From NCBI GenBank assembly GCA_037367405.1, contig JAZKJV010000385.1, positions 124,001-188,000 on the forward strand: a stretch of 64,000 nucleotides of DNA. The letters run 5' to 3'. The notes under the pieces are model-generated. The model was given only the letters and a program-made list of their open reading frames with translations. It did not search any database and was not told the origin of the DNA. Positions 1 through 10,936 of this stretch are shown piece by piece; within the stretch, counting starts at the first letter, position 1, and each line of letters starts with the position of its first letter. The DNA comes from Ottelia alismoides. Lineage: Eukaryota; Streptophyta; Magnoliopsida; Alismatales; Hydrocharitaceae. Both the position numbers and the translations under genes were made by a program.

Positions 1-1571
1 TCTTACATGCATTTGGATCTCAAATTTTTGGATATCCATAGGTACATTCCTGCCCTATCTGCTTGCCGCCATGCATGCACATTTGACATGATCAATTGTA
101 CAATCCTCAACATATCTTTGCTGCCATTCATGTGTATTGTATGCTTAATTCTTTTCCTTTGTTTCTCCTGGAAACCAAGTTGCATGCAAGATAAAAATCA
201 AAACCATATCGGTTATATGAACAGAGTTGGATACTATTGAAGTTTCTGTTTTCTGAATTGGGAAAGGTGTGTGTGTCGAATCTTTCCAGTGAAATTTCTA
301 CTGAATTTATTTAATTATATAATTGAGTTTGAAGGTTGTGTTCAGTGGAAGTTTAAATTAGAAGTATATCCAGTAAATTCTATAGTGAAATGCAAATAAT
401 TTGAGGTTATAAAAATATAAGTATACATAGTAAATTCTGATCTTAGAAATAAACTTTCCTTGGCTAAATTCTACATTTTATTTAAAAATGCTGGTTAAAA
501 TTTTACAGTAACTCCTTTAGTAAAACTGCCATTAGACATAAACTCAGTAAGAGAGTATCATTAGTTACTGGTAAATGTGACCTCGGAAAAATGTGGATGA
601 AAATGTTGGAGTCCAACTCCAACTTAAACTTGTGATCACTTGATTTGGAGTATACATTAGATTAGATTATTGTTAAGGCCTGGGATTTCCTCACAATACC
701 ATGGCCTGTGAGATTGGAAAAATGTTACTTTAAACTTTTATCAAAATAAGGTGTGGAATTAATGGGGGTATTCAGGTTGATGGATAGGAGAAGGAGATAA
801 CATCTAGCCAATTTCAAACTACAATTGGTAAGGGAAAAATACTGTCAATGAAATAAATCTCAATCTATAAGTGGTTGGTGGTTGTCATTTGTTCCAATTA
901 ATTTCATTATTACTTCTTAATCAAAAAACAGAAATATTACATACATACTCATTAAGCTAGTACCTGAGACTTGGTTAGGAAAAAATCCATATGAGACCAC
1001 AAATGAGCAATCTCATACTTATAAATATATTAGAGATGTATCATATGGAAGTACATAGGAATCTGGACTGACTTGTATTATAGCAAGCAACATTGATACT
1101 CCAAAACAATGCAGGAGTACCAAATATAAGATCTGTTTTCACACCCTAACAATTAAGAATATACCATCCAGTCATCATGAGTGAAAGCATACGGATTTCA
1201 TACTAAATAAACCTCACATATGTGAATAATTTACATGATATCACCTGAATGTACTATGCAAGGGCACTTAAATCAATGGAATAATGAATTCAAATACTAC
1301 TTTCAATTTACATATCTTTAGATATTAATGACTCGCAGTAAGAAGCCTATTTAAGGAATGGAAACCATAGAAATGATTGCACTTTGAATAAATCCAACAA
1401 TGATGCCGATAAGACCGTTGATCTACAACCTAGATCTCGACAATCAATTACATAAAAGATCGAGAATGAGTCAAGTGGCCAGAAAAGTAAGGATGTTGGG
1501 AATCAATGATCAAGTGGAGATATTAAGGATTATTAATGATTGACAAATATTGCCGGTTGTGGTGAATCTTA
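1..1571. other. AT-rich sequence without a recognised gene
   Basis: No reading frame here resembles a known protein on either strand; the longest (7-240, plus) has no recognisable motif. Composition matches the other single-copy stretches. If the RanBPM-like exons belong to a live gene, this is probably intron or the far side of that gene. I looked on the minus strand for the next CTLH/CRA exon and did not find it. Confidence 0.5.
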
Positions 1572-1985
1572 TACCTGACTGTGCGAGGGCGCGGTGACCC
1601 TCACCTGGGCGGAGGAAAGGAAGCCCAGTTTGGGCAGCGGCCGCCAAGTGCGCGGGTCTAGGATCCCAGTCCCTTTTCGGTTTTTATGTGAGCTCACAGT
1701 GTTTTTACGCCTCGTTGGGATCCCGACTTTAGACCAGTTCCGCTGACCCTGTTTTAGGATACCCAGGCGGGGGATCCTTGGTTTTCAGTTCTAGTACGAG
1801 CTCGGTTGCCCGTTACCGGTCGGGCTGTTTTCTAGAGCGACTTTTCCGGGAAGTCTCTCTCACCCGTCTCAGTGGCGTAGTTTGGGAGTGTAGACCTATC
1901 CCTCTATTGGACCGTCCTTCCAATTAGAGGGCGAGACGGAAGAGCCTTTTGTTGGCTTCTTCACCGCTTGAGTTTTTCTTTCGCC
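1572..1985. other. GC-rich island, probable old transposon fragment
   Basis: About 400 bp of clearly GC-richer DNA with sharp edges in AT-rich surroundings. It contains several GGATCC-type and GAGCTC sites and short inverted segments, and no protein frame. The abrupt composition change suggests an insertion, such as an LTR or leader of an unrecognised element, but I found no terminal repeats or target duplication. A CpG-island promoter is a less likely alternative, since no coding sequence follows on either strand. Confidence 0.35.
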
Positions 1986-1997
1986 AACAGACTTGGC

Positions 1998-2157
1998 GAT
2001 TCTACATCCAGATCCTCCATATCTATATTTACATCATCTAGAGTTACATTGAGGTTGTTGCACAGAGGTTTGAAAGGATTGATTTTATATCCAGATCATC
2101 CATTTCTACATCTACATCATATAGAGTTACATCTGAGACAATTACACTTGAGGTTTT
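1998..2157. repeat. Diverged tandem duplication, about 82-bp period
   Basis: Two adjacent units (about 1998-2056 and 2080-2157) share the order of blocks CATCCAGATC, CCAT, TCTA, CATCTA, TAGAGTTACAT and TTGAGGTT, with mismatches and a small insertion in the second. This is old local duplication and does not read as a gene. Confidence 0.5.
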
Positions 2158-2159
2158 AA

Positions 2160-3085
2160 GGGATTACAATTAAAGTTGAATAAATGGAAAAGACTATAAT
2201 CTAATTCGAAATCTCATTAAGCTAGTGGACGTGTTGGGAACTTAGTTAGGATGCATTATACAACACCGCATGCCTACGGAGGCACCCCAACCCTAAGACA
2301 TTCCCCTAGTCTTAGAGTCATAGTGTGAGGTTTCACAAGAGCCAAGACCATAGACTATCCACTAGACTTAAGAAGTTAATAAATCATTATATCTTCTCAT
2401 CTTATCTTTTCCATCATCAAAATCCACAAATATGACCTCTAAGTAATATGAAAATGAAATATACTTACTATGATCAATAAGTTATAACATAAATATGCTT
2501 ATGTGGGAAATGTTGGGTTAATGTCTAATCATGAGAGGTGCTTACTAGAAATTTGGAAACCCTTTACAATTGCAAGTAGAATTAAATTTTAATTTGAGTT
2601 GTTCTCGCCTTTCTACTTGTTACTTTTGAAAACAATAAATGCCTGTTTTTTTATATAAACTTATGGGAAGTACCAGCGCCCGCTGATGCCTTTTCTTCCT
2701 TGCACGCATGGCAGGCAAGGAGCCTTTAGCACAGTAGCGGGTTGATGATTTAAGGAGATAAATTTTATACCCAACGGTATGGTTTATTTTGTGCCAGTTT
2801 TTGTTCAATTTATAATGTATTATGTTTCTTTCTCTTCAGTCAGATTTTGGGATATACTGTATGTACTGTATGTACTGTCAGACTTTGTACATGTAAAATA
2901 TATGGAAGTTAATGAAATAAGATTTTGGTGACCATTGTTCTATGAGTTTGTGGTTATAAATGTTGATATGAATGTCAGATGAAATCATTTCATTCGCGAA
3001 AAATTTTCCCCGTACTCTCAGTTACCTAATGCGATATTAATGAATGTTGAAACGCGAAATGTGTGATTAACGGGTACCCGGATCC
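2160..3085. other. AT-rich sequence without a recognised gene
   Basis: No protein similarity, RNA gene or repeat structure was recognised. The short minus-strand frame at 2620-2808 has no known motif. The stretch ends where the recognisable integrase sequence of Copia-0 begins. Confidence 0.45.
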
Positions 3086-3093
3086 TAGGGGGT

Positions 3094-4305
3094 TCACAAA
3101 TACACGACAGACTTAGAAAATATAACATCATCACTGACAAAGTATTTCCGCCAAAGTGAATCAAAGCAATGATGCCCTTTTTGGGTACGAGAGTAGCCAA
3201 CAAAAACACACTTGACAGCTCCGAGGGATAGCTTGTCACGACCAAAAGAAAAATCATGAACAAAGGCTACAGATTCAAACACACAAGGCGTGAGGGAGAA
3301 TAGATCATCCTTGGTAAGCACAATCAATCAAGGGATCTATTCTCCCAAAACAAAGGAAGGCAAGCGATCACTAAGTAGCGAGCATTGAGAACCGCATCAT
3401 ACCAGTAGACGTGAGGAGCACGACTATGAATCAACAAGGTTCTGGTCAAATCGAGTAAGTGATGGTGTTTACGTTCAGCAACACCGCTCTGCTGAGATGT
3501 ACGAGCACACGAGGTCTAGTGTACAATGCCAAGAGGCTTGAGAAGCTCCTAGAGTTATAGGGTGCAAAACTCTAAGGCATTATCAAAACGATGATATTTG
3601 ACATTGGCAGAAAAAATATTCCTTATCTCATTAATGAATAACTTGATTACAGACCCAGCCTCAGACATAATTTTCAAAAGGAAACCCCAAGAGAGTCTAG
3701 AGAAATCGTCTACAACGATAAAAAAAATGATGTCCCTGCTGATCAGGAACACGACTCGGACCTCGTATATTTAAATGAAGGAGCTCAAACAATTGAGAAT
3801 TGCTCCGACTCTGACGAGATGGAAAGGAGGAACGGTAGTGCTTCCCAAGCTGGCAAGCCTCGCACTAAAAGAAAGATCACATGGAGATCAATAAGAGGAC
3901 ACGATACGGCTTCTGCAGAGTAAGGTGGCCAAAACGAAGGTGCCATAGGTATGGTGAGACTGGTCCAGTAGGAATAGTGGAGGCATCAACATAAGGAGGT
4001 TGGACTAGTATATAAAGCCCCCGCTGCTCACAGCCATATTCAATCACCATGCCCGTGAGTATGTCCTGAAACACAAGAGACGAAGGGTCAAAAATGGCAC
4101 GACAATGCAAATCCTTAGTAATCTGACTAATAAAAAGTAAGTTCATCGTAAAATAAGAGGCATATAAAACATTCTTAAGGCGCATGGATGGTGTCAGAAA
4201 CACCTCCCCAGAGTCATGTGATGGGTAAGTGGACTCTATTAGCAATAACAACCCATTTTCCAGGAGGTATAGTCCTGTAGGACCTGAACTGGGATCTGTC
4301 TCCAC
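3094..4305 (-). pseudogene. Copia-0 GAG-pre-integrase and integrase remnant
   Basis: Three minus-strand frames are in order. 4305-3877 carries the GAG-pre-integrase signature ([30 protein letters not shown]). 3752-3555 carries the integrase core stretch with VDDFSRLSW and the conserved Asp in RFDNALEFC. 3327-3094 carries the C-terminal LTPCVF.SVAFVH and CVFVGYSRTQKG motif. The Glu-bearing NGIAERK motif between 3400 and 3550 is broken. In Copia-1 the frame continues into a proline-rich linker; here it ends after SVVYL. It cannot make a working integrase. Confidence 0.85.
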
Positions 4306-4419
4306 ACAGATGGTGGGATGCGCCAGAGTCCATGATTTACTTTGTCATATCTACATCGCTACTACTAGTAAAAGCGTAAGAGATGAGGAGCTCAAAGAGG
4401 CTCTGACTGCGATTGCATT

Positions 4420-5371
4420 ATCTGTGGATCATGTAGTGATGATGCAAGTCACCAAAGTCATGATCTCTTGTATACAAGAGACAATGTCATCCATGCGTGA
4501 ATCTTCCTGGGAAGATGGAGTCTCTGAAGGCTCGATATATTCTGGCACACAAGCAGATGCGGGGTATCCATGCTTCAGATAGCATGTGTCCTCTAAGTGT
4601 CATGGACGACGACAACAGGTGCAAGGACCACGCTGGCGTCTACCGCCTCAAAAACGAGGACTACAACCTATCAACCGGGTAGACCCTCTGCTACGAGAAG
4701 TGGCAATCGCTGAAGAGGGTTGTGGATTGGCAGTAGGAGGAATAAGAAGCCTACTGAGATGACTGTAGGCCTCCTCCATGGGAGGTATGGTCGCCCCAGT
4801 AAGGAGATGTGCTCGTGCTGCATCATAGTCCGAGTCGAACGCAACCAAAAGACTCCAACCGTCTTGGAATTCAAGTATGCCATCTGATGCTCAGTGGATG
4901 TCGTAACAGGCATGAAATTGTGAAGCTTCTCGAATATGCCACAAAGCGAGGGGTAGAATGTGTGCAGTGGACGACCAATTCACTTGGCCCTGTAAATGTC
5001 AAACTGAAGTTGAAGAATATTGGTCTCATTCTTCGCTTGGGCATAAGTAGATGCCAGAATATCCCACATTGCCTTAGCGGTGGGTAGATTCACAATAACA
5101 CTGGCTATCTCCGTAGTGAGGGCTCAGAGAGCCAAATACACGCATATGTGTCGTCCTGCTTCCGTGAAGCATTGTCCTCAGTCTTATCTGTCAGTTCTGG
5201 CTTTGTCAGAAATGCTCCTTATTGTTGCACTGCATGAGGTAAGAAACTACACAGACCACAACTCATAGTTAGTCCCTTCTATCTTCACGATGGGAGCCGA
5301 GCCTTTGAAGGCACCAAACGCAAAAAAAAAACCCCTTGTTCTCTGACAAGATGAAATAAGGCCGGAAAAAC
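4420..5371 (-). pseudogene. Copia-0 gag remnant
   Basis: Minus-strand sequence matching the Copia-1 and Copia-3 gag order: an N-terminal start region near 5280-5340 (GAF.GSAPIVKI-like), a middle part near 4913-4671 with the PVTT.EHQ region and the MEEA block, and a zinc-knuckle area near 4580-4640 too decayed to show all ligands. Frames switch repeatedly. Copia-1 interrupts it at 5371/5372, next to the 5-bp duplication aaaac. Confidence 0.75.
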
Positions 5372-5515
5372 TGTTGGGAAAAACGAAGAGCATGTTTATC
5401 CCATCAGCTCTAAGCTCTCTTATATAGGAGAATAGCCTATGGGTAAATTACATAAAGAGTACGACAGGAACTAGAAATAACTAAGGAGTACATAAGTAAA
5501 TAATATATGTTAACA
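5372..5515 (-). repeat. Copia-1 3' LTR
   Basis: Begins TG and ends CA, and is 144 bp like its partner at 10169-10312. The minus strand holds a TATATAAGAGAG box, the likely core promoter copy, which recurs in the other LTRs of this family in the window. Confidence 0.93.
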
Positions 5516-5532
5516 CTCCCCCTCAAGATGGA
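5516..5532 (-). other. Copia-1 polypurine tract
   Basis: Immediately inside the 3' LTR the minus strand reads ATCTTGAGGGGGAG, the plus-strand DNA primer site of copia elements. Copia-2 (43058 on) has the same tract; Copia-4 (42353 on) has a variant. Confidence 0.85.
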
Positions 5533-6734
5533 GTATAGATATCAATCATGTTCAGCTTGGATGCACACTTCTGGAACGGGCCTCGTAATAATGCCTTGGT
5601 GAAGATATCTGCAGTTTGATTCTCTGAACTGACATGGGATGTAGCAATGAATCCCTTCTGGATCATATCACGTATAAAGTGACAGTCAACTTCAATGTGC
5701 TTGGTTCGTTCATGGAATGTTGGATTGTTTGCAACGAACAATTCCGCCTGATGGTCACATTCTAATGCCATCGGAAGTGGAACTTCTATATGTAAATCTG
5801 TAAGCACAACATTTACCCACATCATTCCTGTGCTAACCTGGGCCATAGACCTATACTCAGATTCAGCACTAGACCTTGCTACCACGGTTTGCTTCTTGCT
5901 CTTCCATGAGATTAGGGAATCTCCAATATATACAGCAAATCCAGAGGTGGACTTCCTGTCCTTGGGACACCCTGCGTAATCTGCATCTGCACATGCTGAG
6001 ATAGTAGTCACTTTGCCTTTCTTGAACAACAAACCCACACCTGGAGATGACTTGAGGTATCTGAGTATCATATGTATGGCATCCATGTGTACCTGACGTG
6101 GTTGCTCCATGAACTGGCTCACGTGACTCACAGCAAAGGCTATATCGGGCCTGGTAATCGTAACATAAAGAAGTTTGCCCACTAGTTATATGTATCTTCT
6201 ACTATCCACCTCCTCTGTATCACCATCATATAGCTTCATACTAGGGTCCATAGGTGTGGTAGCAGGTCGGCAGCCAAGCATTCATGTTTCACTCAACAGG
6301 TCAGTGACATATTTCCTTTGAGACATTACCAACCCATAAGGATTTCTGGTAAACTCCAGTCCCAGAAAATATCTAAGGACCCCAAGGTCCTTTGTAACAA
6401 ACTCACGACCCAGCATTTCTTTCGCCTCCTTTATTCCATGTTCATCATCACCTGTAATCAGAATGTCGTCTACATAGACCACGATTGCAATAATACCTCT
6501 GGAAGTCTTTTGTACAAATAAGGAATGATCAACATTAGAACGTTTGTATCCCTGTTTTTCAAAGAGGTCTGAGAGCTTTTGAAACCACGCTCTGGGGCTC
6601 TGTTTAAGGCCATAGATAGCCTTATAAAGTCTGCACACCTTGGAACACTCCCCCTCAACAGCAAATCCAGAAGGTTGTTGCATGTAGACTTCCTCCTGGA
6701 GATCACCATATAAGAAGGCATTCTTCACATCCAA
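5523..6734 (-). pseudogene. Copia-1 reverse transcriptase and RNase H, two in-frame stops
   Basis: One frame runs from 6734 to 5523. The RT part (6734-6285) has [11 protein letters not shown] (motif A Asp), YGLKQSPRAW and YVDDILITG (catalytic Asp pair). It is interrupted by TGA at about 6282-6284 after VTDLLSET and by TAA at about 6183-6185 just before LVGKLLYVTI. The RNase H part (6182-5523) keeps all four acidic positions (DADYAG, SSAESEY, CDHQA, EVDCHFIRD) and ends at a natural stop beside the purine tract. In the family this is one polyprotein with integrase upstream; here a single-base frameshift near 6755 also separates it from integrase. Confidence 0.9.
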
Positions 6735-8746
6735 CTGATACAGAGGCCACTCACGATAACTGCAACTGACAGCAAAATCCGTAGAGTAGAATGGCGGGCC
6801 ACTGGCGAAAATGTATCAAGGTAGTCCACCCCGTATATCTGTGTAAAGCCACGAGCAACAAGGCGAGCCTTGTATCTGTCAATACTGTCATCCGCATTTT
6901 GTTTGACGGTAAATACCCACTTGCAGCTCACAGGTGACACATCAGCAGGTATAGGAACCAAACTCCACGTTCCTCTAGACTGGAGTGTTGCCATTTCTTC
7001 CTCATTTGCTCGACGCCACCTACTATCTTTCAGGGCGTCTTGGTAATTCTGGGGAATAGCTACAGCTAACAATGCGACTGCAAAGTTCCTAAAATCTCCA
7101 TTTAGTCGTTCAAACGACACAGGAGCTACTAAAGGATATGATGTGCAACTCCTTTTCAATTTTCGTATAGCAATAGGAACATCTAAATCCGTTGTATTTT
7201 CGTCCGTCCTTTGTAACACATCCTGCTCAGAAACATCATCAGATCCATCAATAATGATATTTTCAGAACATACCTTAGGCGAGCTCGGTGATGAGCAATG
7301 ACCATGAGCTGAGGCAGGCCTGCGGGTGTAATGATATGGTAGTGGTGAAACATGTATAGTAATTGGAGGTGCAGAAGATGGTAATGGTTCTGGTAGTGGT
7401 GGTGGTGGTGATGGTGTTGACATGTAAATGGCATCAGTATTAGCTAGAGGTATCAATTGATCACCGGTTGCTGAAAAATACATAACAGATTCAAAAAATT
7501 TGACATCTGCGCTAACAAGATACCGCCTGCGCAATAGATCATAGCACTTGTACCCCTTCTGAGTTCTAGAGTGCCCAACGAACACACACTTGACAACCCT
7601 AGGAGAGAGCTTGTCAGTACCAGGAGACAACTGGTGGACAAAGGCCACCGAGCCAAACACACAAGGAGTGAGAGAAAATAGCTCTTTTCCAGGGAAGATA
7701 AGGGAAAACAGAATGTCTTCACCTAGAGCAAATGACGGCATACGATTGATTAGGTAACATGCAGTAAGAACAACGTCACCCCAGTAAGAATGAGGAGCCT
7801 GACTCTGTATAAGGAGTGACCTGGTGACATCTAGTAAGTGACGATGTTTCCTTTCAGCAATCCCATTCTGTTGGGAGGTATAGGCACAGGATGTCTGGTG
7901 GATAATCCCCTTGGATGAGAAATAACTGGCTAGGGCATGAGTACACAACTCCAGGGCATTGTCACTTCTAACAATTTTAACAGATGCAGAAAATACGTTG
8001 CGAATCTCATTAAGAAAATTGATAATACTATTTCCTGCTTCAGATTTATTCTTTAAAAAAAATACACATGACACACGAGAGAAGTCATCCACAATAACTA
8101 TATAAAACATGTGTCCCTGATGGTCAGGAACACGACTCGGACCCCAGATATCAATATGAAATAACTCAAACTTGGAGGTATCACTCCGACACTGACGACT
8201 GGGAAAGGTAGACCGATGATGCTTTCCCATCTGACACGCCTCACATTGGATAGATGTGTAAGGCAAAACCTGGGGTAACACATGACGCAACTTCTGAAGC
8301 GGCAGATGTCCAAAGCGCAGATGCCATAGTAGAGGAGAGACGGGTCCAGTAGGTAGAGATGAGGTTCCAGTAAAAGAAGTCTAACATAGGCGATAGAGGC
8401 CTCCTTGCTCATAGCCACGCCCAATCACATTGCCCGTAAGGATGTCCTGAAAAACAAGAGAAGATGGATCAAAAATCGTCAGACACTGTAAATGCTTTGT
8501 AATTTGGCTGATAGATAATAAATTCATTGAAAAATCAGGTGCGTGTAACACATTCTTGAGCTGCATAGATGGTGTCAGTCTAATCTCCCCCTGACCAGTA
8601 ATCGGGGAATGTGTGCCATTAGCAATGACCACTATTCGACCTGGAGGAATCTGTCTGTATCCTGTAAGTAGACTTTGATCGCCACATAGGTGATGTGTAG
8701 CGCCAGATCGCCACAAGATCATCAAAGCGCTGGTCCAAAGAGGCAA
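6725..8746 (-). pseudogene. Copia-1 protease remnant, GAG-pre-integrase and integrase, one in-frame stop
   Basis: 8746-6725 is one frame broken by a single TAG (8378-8380). The start holds SGATHHLCGD of the aspartic protease, but the catalytic Asp is replaced by Arg at a deletion junction. Next is GAG-pre-integrase with LKNVLHAPDFSMNLLSISQ. Integrase follows with its zinc part ([14 protein letters not shown]), catalytic residues in [16 protein letters not shown] and [10 protein letters not shown], then the [20 protein letters not shown] tail. A proline-rich linker leads to the conserved start of RT ([22 protein letters not shown]). Among the copies here this is the best-preserved integrase. 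Confidence 0.9.
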
Positions 8747-9576
8747 CAGATGGAGGCTCTATTTGCTCAACAACTCGTGCAGATGCAGGAAATCCATGCT
8801 TAGAGTAGCATGTGTCTTCAGTATGTCCGATGCGATGGCAGTAGGTACACGTTGGCCGAGTACGACCTCGTCTACCACGAGGGCCACGGCCGCGTATATG
8901 ATGGTGACCTCCACGACCTCTGTTGGCAGCCATGTTAGAAGCAATCGAATTCGTCGCCGTAGAGGGAACAATGATCCGGCTCAACCTGTGGAAGTCTTCC
9001 TCCATAAGAAGAATAGTAGAGTCTGCCAAGATCTGAGACCGTGCTGCCTCATACTCATGGTCAAGAGCAGCGAGAAAGACTCCTACCATAGTGGCGTTCC
9101 GGTAGGTCTTCTGTTGCTCTGGTGTAGTTGTCAGGGGCATAAAGCTATACAGCTTCTCGAACATCCCTCTTAGGGATGTGTACAGTGAGTGTAGAGGACG
9201 TCCATTCTGCTTAATAGTGAATATATCATGCTGGAGTTGCAGAATATGTCTCATTCTTCGCTTGAGAATATGTGGCGGCTAGAATATCCCACATATCTTT
9301 GGTTGTGGGTTGATGAAGAATATCATTGGCAATCTCGATTGCCAGAGTTCCAGATAGCCATACTTTGGCATATGCATCATCTGCCTCCCACGAGGCATTA
9401 ACTCCAGTCTTTTCAGCATGCTCTCCTTCAGTAAGAATATGTTTCTTACCGGTTGACTTCATCATACTCATGAACTGCATAACCCACAGTTCATAGTTCG
9501 AACCATCCATCTTTACAATCGGTGCTGGACCTCGAAATGCACCTATAGATGGGATATCTGCCTTGCTTTTAGACAT
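8619..9576 (-). pseudogene. Copia-1 gag, frameshifted
   Basis: I place the start at ATG 9576 because the first residues (MSKSKADIP) align with the starts in Copia-2 and Copia-3. The first frame carries GAFRGPAPIVKMDGSNYELW and continues to about 9245, where a 1-2 base change moves it to the frame ending at 8619. The second frame carries the capsid-like middle, an RGRG-rich basic stretch and the zinc knuckle CTYCHRIGHTEDTC (CX2CX4HX4C). The family product is the nucleic-acid-binding capsid protein. Compared with Copia-3, the Ser/Ala-rich linker before the protease has been deleted. Confidence 0.87.
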
Positions 9577-10156
9577 ACTTGTAACCAAAGAATGGAGTGG
9601 TAGACTGAGAATAGGATCGTCTACATGGACATAGATGGGTTTAGTTGCAGGTGTAGACTTCACGCAACTAAACCCATTCCTTTGGAGGTGTACATGCTAG
9701 ACCTTCGTGCAAGGCTGGTTCACGGTTTAAGGATGCACAGTAATGAGCGCACTCGAGAAGGCCGCGCGAGAAGACGCACAGCGAAGCGCACACTGGAAAC
9801 GCGATAGATGCACACTGGAGAGCGCTGGAGTGCACAGAAGATGCGTACTGGAGTGCACAGAGGATGCACGTGGTGCGCTATGCCACGTTGCATGCTAGGC
9901 GAGCAGATGTGCGGCACAACAGAGGCAAAGCAACGCAGCAGAGGGAGGGTGCAGCATAGCAGAGGGGCGTGCACGATGCGCGATGCGCGTACGGCGAGAC
10001 GCGCGAGGTGCTGGGCGTGCAAGGCGCGTGGGAGCACGAGGCACTGGCCGGCGACGCACAAGAGGCTGAGATGCACCGCCGGTGGCGCACGGGGAGAGAG
10101 AGGCTTGACGGTGGGGGTTAGGGTTAGGGTTTCAAGAACTCCGGTCTAGGACCATC
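9577..10156 (-). other. Copia-1 GC-rich untranslated leader
   Basis: Between the primer site and the gag ATG lie about 580 bases rich in GCGC and GTGC with several overlapping open frames on both strands, none with a recognised domain. The open frames follow from the composition. Close to the primer site the minus strand contains three telomere-like AACCCT units (10116-10132). Copia-2 has an equivalent GC-rich leader at 52777-53134. Confidence 0.7.
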
Positions 10157-10168
10157 GCTCTGATACCA
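10157..10168 (-). other. Copia-1 primer-binding site for initiator tRNA-Met
   Basis: The minus strand reads TGGTATCAGAGC directly after the 5' LTR. This is the complement of the 3' end of plant initiator tRNA-Met used by Ty1/copia elements. Confidence 0.93.
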
Positions 10169-10312
10169 TGTTGGGAAAAACAAAGAGCATGTTTATTCCA
10201 TCAGCCCTAGGCTCTCTTATATAGGAGAGTAGCCTATGGGTAAATTACATAAAGAGTACAGCAGGAACTGGAAATAACTAAGGAGTACATAAGTAAATAA
10301 TATATGTTAACA
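10169..10312 (-). repeat. Copia-1 5' LTR
   Basis: 144 bp, TG...CA, paired with 5372-5515. Its outer edge is followed by the duplicated target AAAAC. The minus-strand TATATAAGAGAG is the probable TATA region of the element promoter. Confidence 0.93.
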
Positions 10313-10790
10313 AAAACGAAAGTCGACTGGGAAGTAGACAGATTGTAGCAAGTCTACACAATCAATGGAGGATTGGTTGTACGTATAGACTCATACAACC
10401 ATCTTCGTCACTCCTTGAGCCACGCTAGGGCTGGAAAATGCGATTTATATGTCTAAAATACGTTTTCCGATCAAAATCAGAAGTTTTAGATTGTAAATCA
10501 GACTGCAGAGGCACGCAGAGGCGCGAGGAGGTGCATGGAAGGCTACTAGGATGTGCAGCAGCCCCCTAGCGTCCCTTGGGAAGGGCTAGCAGTGGCCTTG
10601 GAACCCCCCCCCCCCCCTTGAAGGTGTTGTCTGGGGATGACGATGACTGGGGAGGAGGGCCCATACGGTGGCGCGTTGTGGTGGGCGACGGTAAGGTGGC
10701 GACACACATGAGAGGATGAGGCCGACGGGTAGGGTCTCGGGCTTGGGGGGGATATGGGAACTCTGGATTAGGATCGTCGTTCGAATATCA
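10313..10790 (-). other. Copia-0 leader and decayed primer site
   Basis: This resumes Copia-0 after the nested insertion. It is partly GC-rich, with a run of 14 C at 10604-10617, and has no supported protein frame. The last 14 bases (10777-10790) read on the minus strand as a mutated initiator-Met primer site, TGATATTCGAACGA, where the intact family has TGGTATCAGAGC. Confidence 0.7.
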
Positions 10791-10936
10791 TGTAGAAACG
10801 AAAGAATGAAATTGCCTAATTGACGAGACCCTAGGGTTCTCTTATATAGGAGGGAAACCAGCTTGGCAAATTACATGAAGAAGACAAAGAAATAGAAATT
10901 ACATAAACACTGTAAAAGAGAACTAATATCTCAACA
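10791..10936 (-). repeat. Copia-0 5' LTR
   Basis: 146 bp, TGTAGAAA...TCTCAACA, with the family core (CCTAGGGTTCTCTTATATAGG and GGCAAATTACATGAA) in the same order as the Copia-1 LTRs. No matching 3' LTR exists at the other end. Confidence 0.85.

Larger units (their letters stand above)
5372..10312 (-). mobile_element. Copia-1: structurally complete Ty1/copia element (4941 bp), TSD AAAAC
   Basis: A minus-strand element with two 144-bp LTRs (10169-10312 is the 5' LTR, 5372-5515 the 3' LTR), both TGTTGGGA...GTTAACA. A perfect tRNA-iMet primer site abuts the 5' LTR and a purine tract abuts the 3' LTR. The flanking pentamer AAAAC is present at 5367-5371 and 10313-10317. Order inside is leader, gag, protease, integrase, reverse transcriptase, RNase H, the classic copia order. 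The LTRs differ at about 8 of 144 positions by eye, so it is not recent. Stops and frameshifts in every module make it defective. It landed in the leader/gag of its own relative, Copia-0. Confidence 0.93.
3086..10936 (-). mobile_element. Copia-0: old Ty1/copia relic, 3' end missing, split by Copia-1
   Basis: A minus-strand copia element. Its parts run from the 5' LTR (10791-10936) through a decayed primer site (10777-10790) and leader (10313-10776), then after the 4.9-kb Copia-1 insertion continue with gag (5365 down to about 4420), GAG-pre-integrase (4305-3877) and integrase (3752-3094). Reverse transcriptase, RNase H, polypurine tract and 3' LTR are missing; similarity stops near 3086. Many stops and frameshifts show it is the older element, and it belongs to the same short-LTR family as Copia-1. 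The loss of the 3' half is either a deletion or an old recombination. Confidence 0.85.

Noticed and set aside
9625..10149. Overlapping open frames of 60-118 codons on both strands in GC-rich DNA
   Set aside because: They lie in the Copia-1 leader between primer site and gag, have no domain and owe their length to GC content.
10604..10617. Run of 14 C as a polypurine tract
   Set aside because: It lies in the Copia-0 leader, away from any LTR edge; simple homopolymer.
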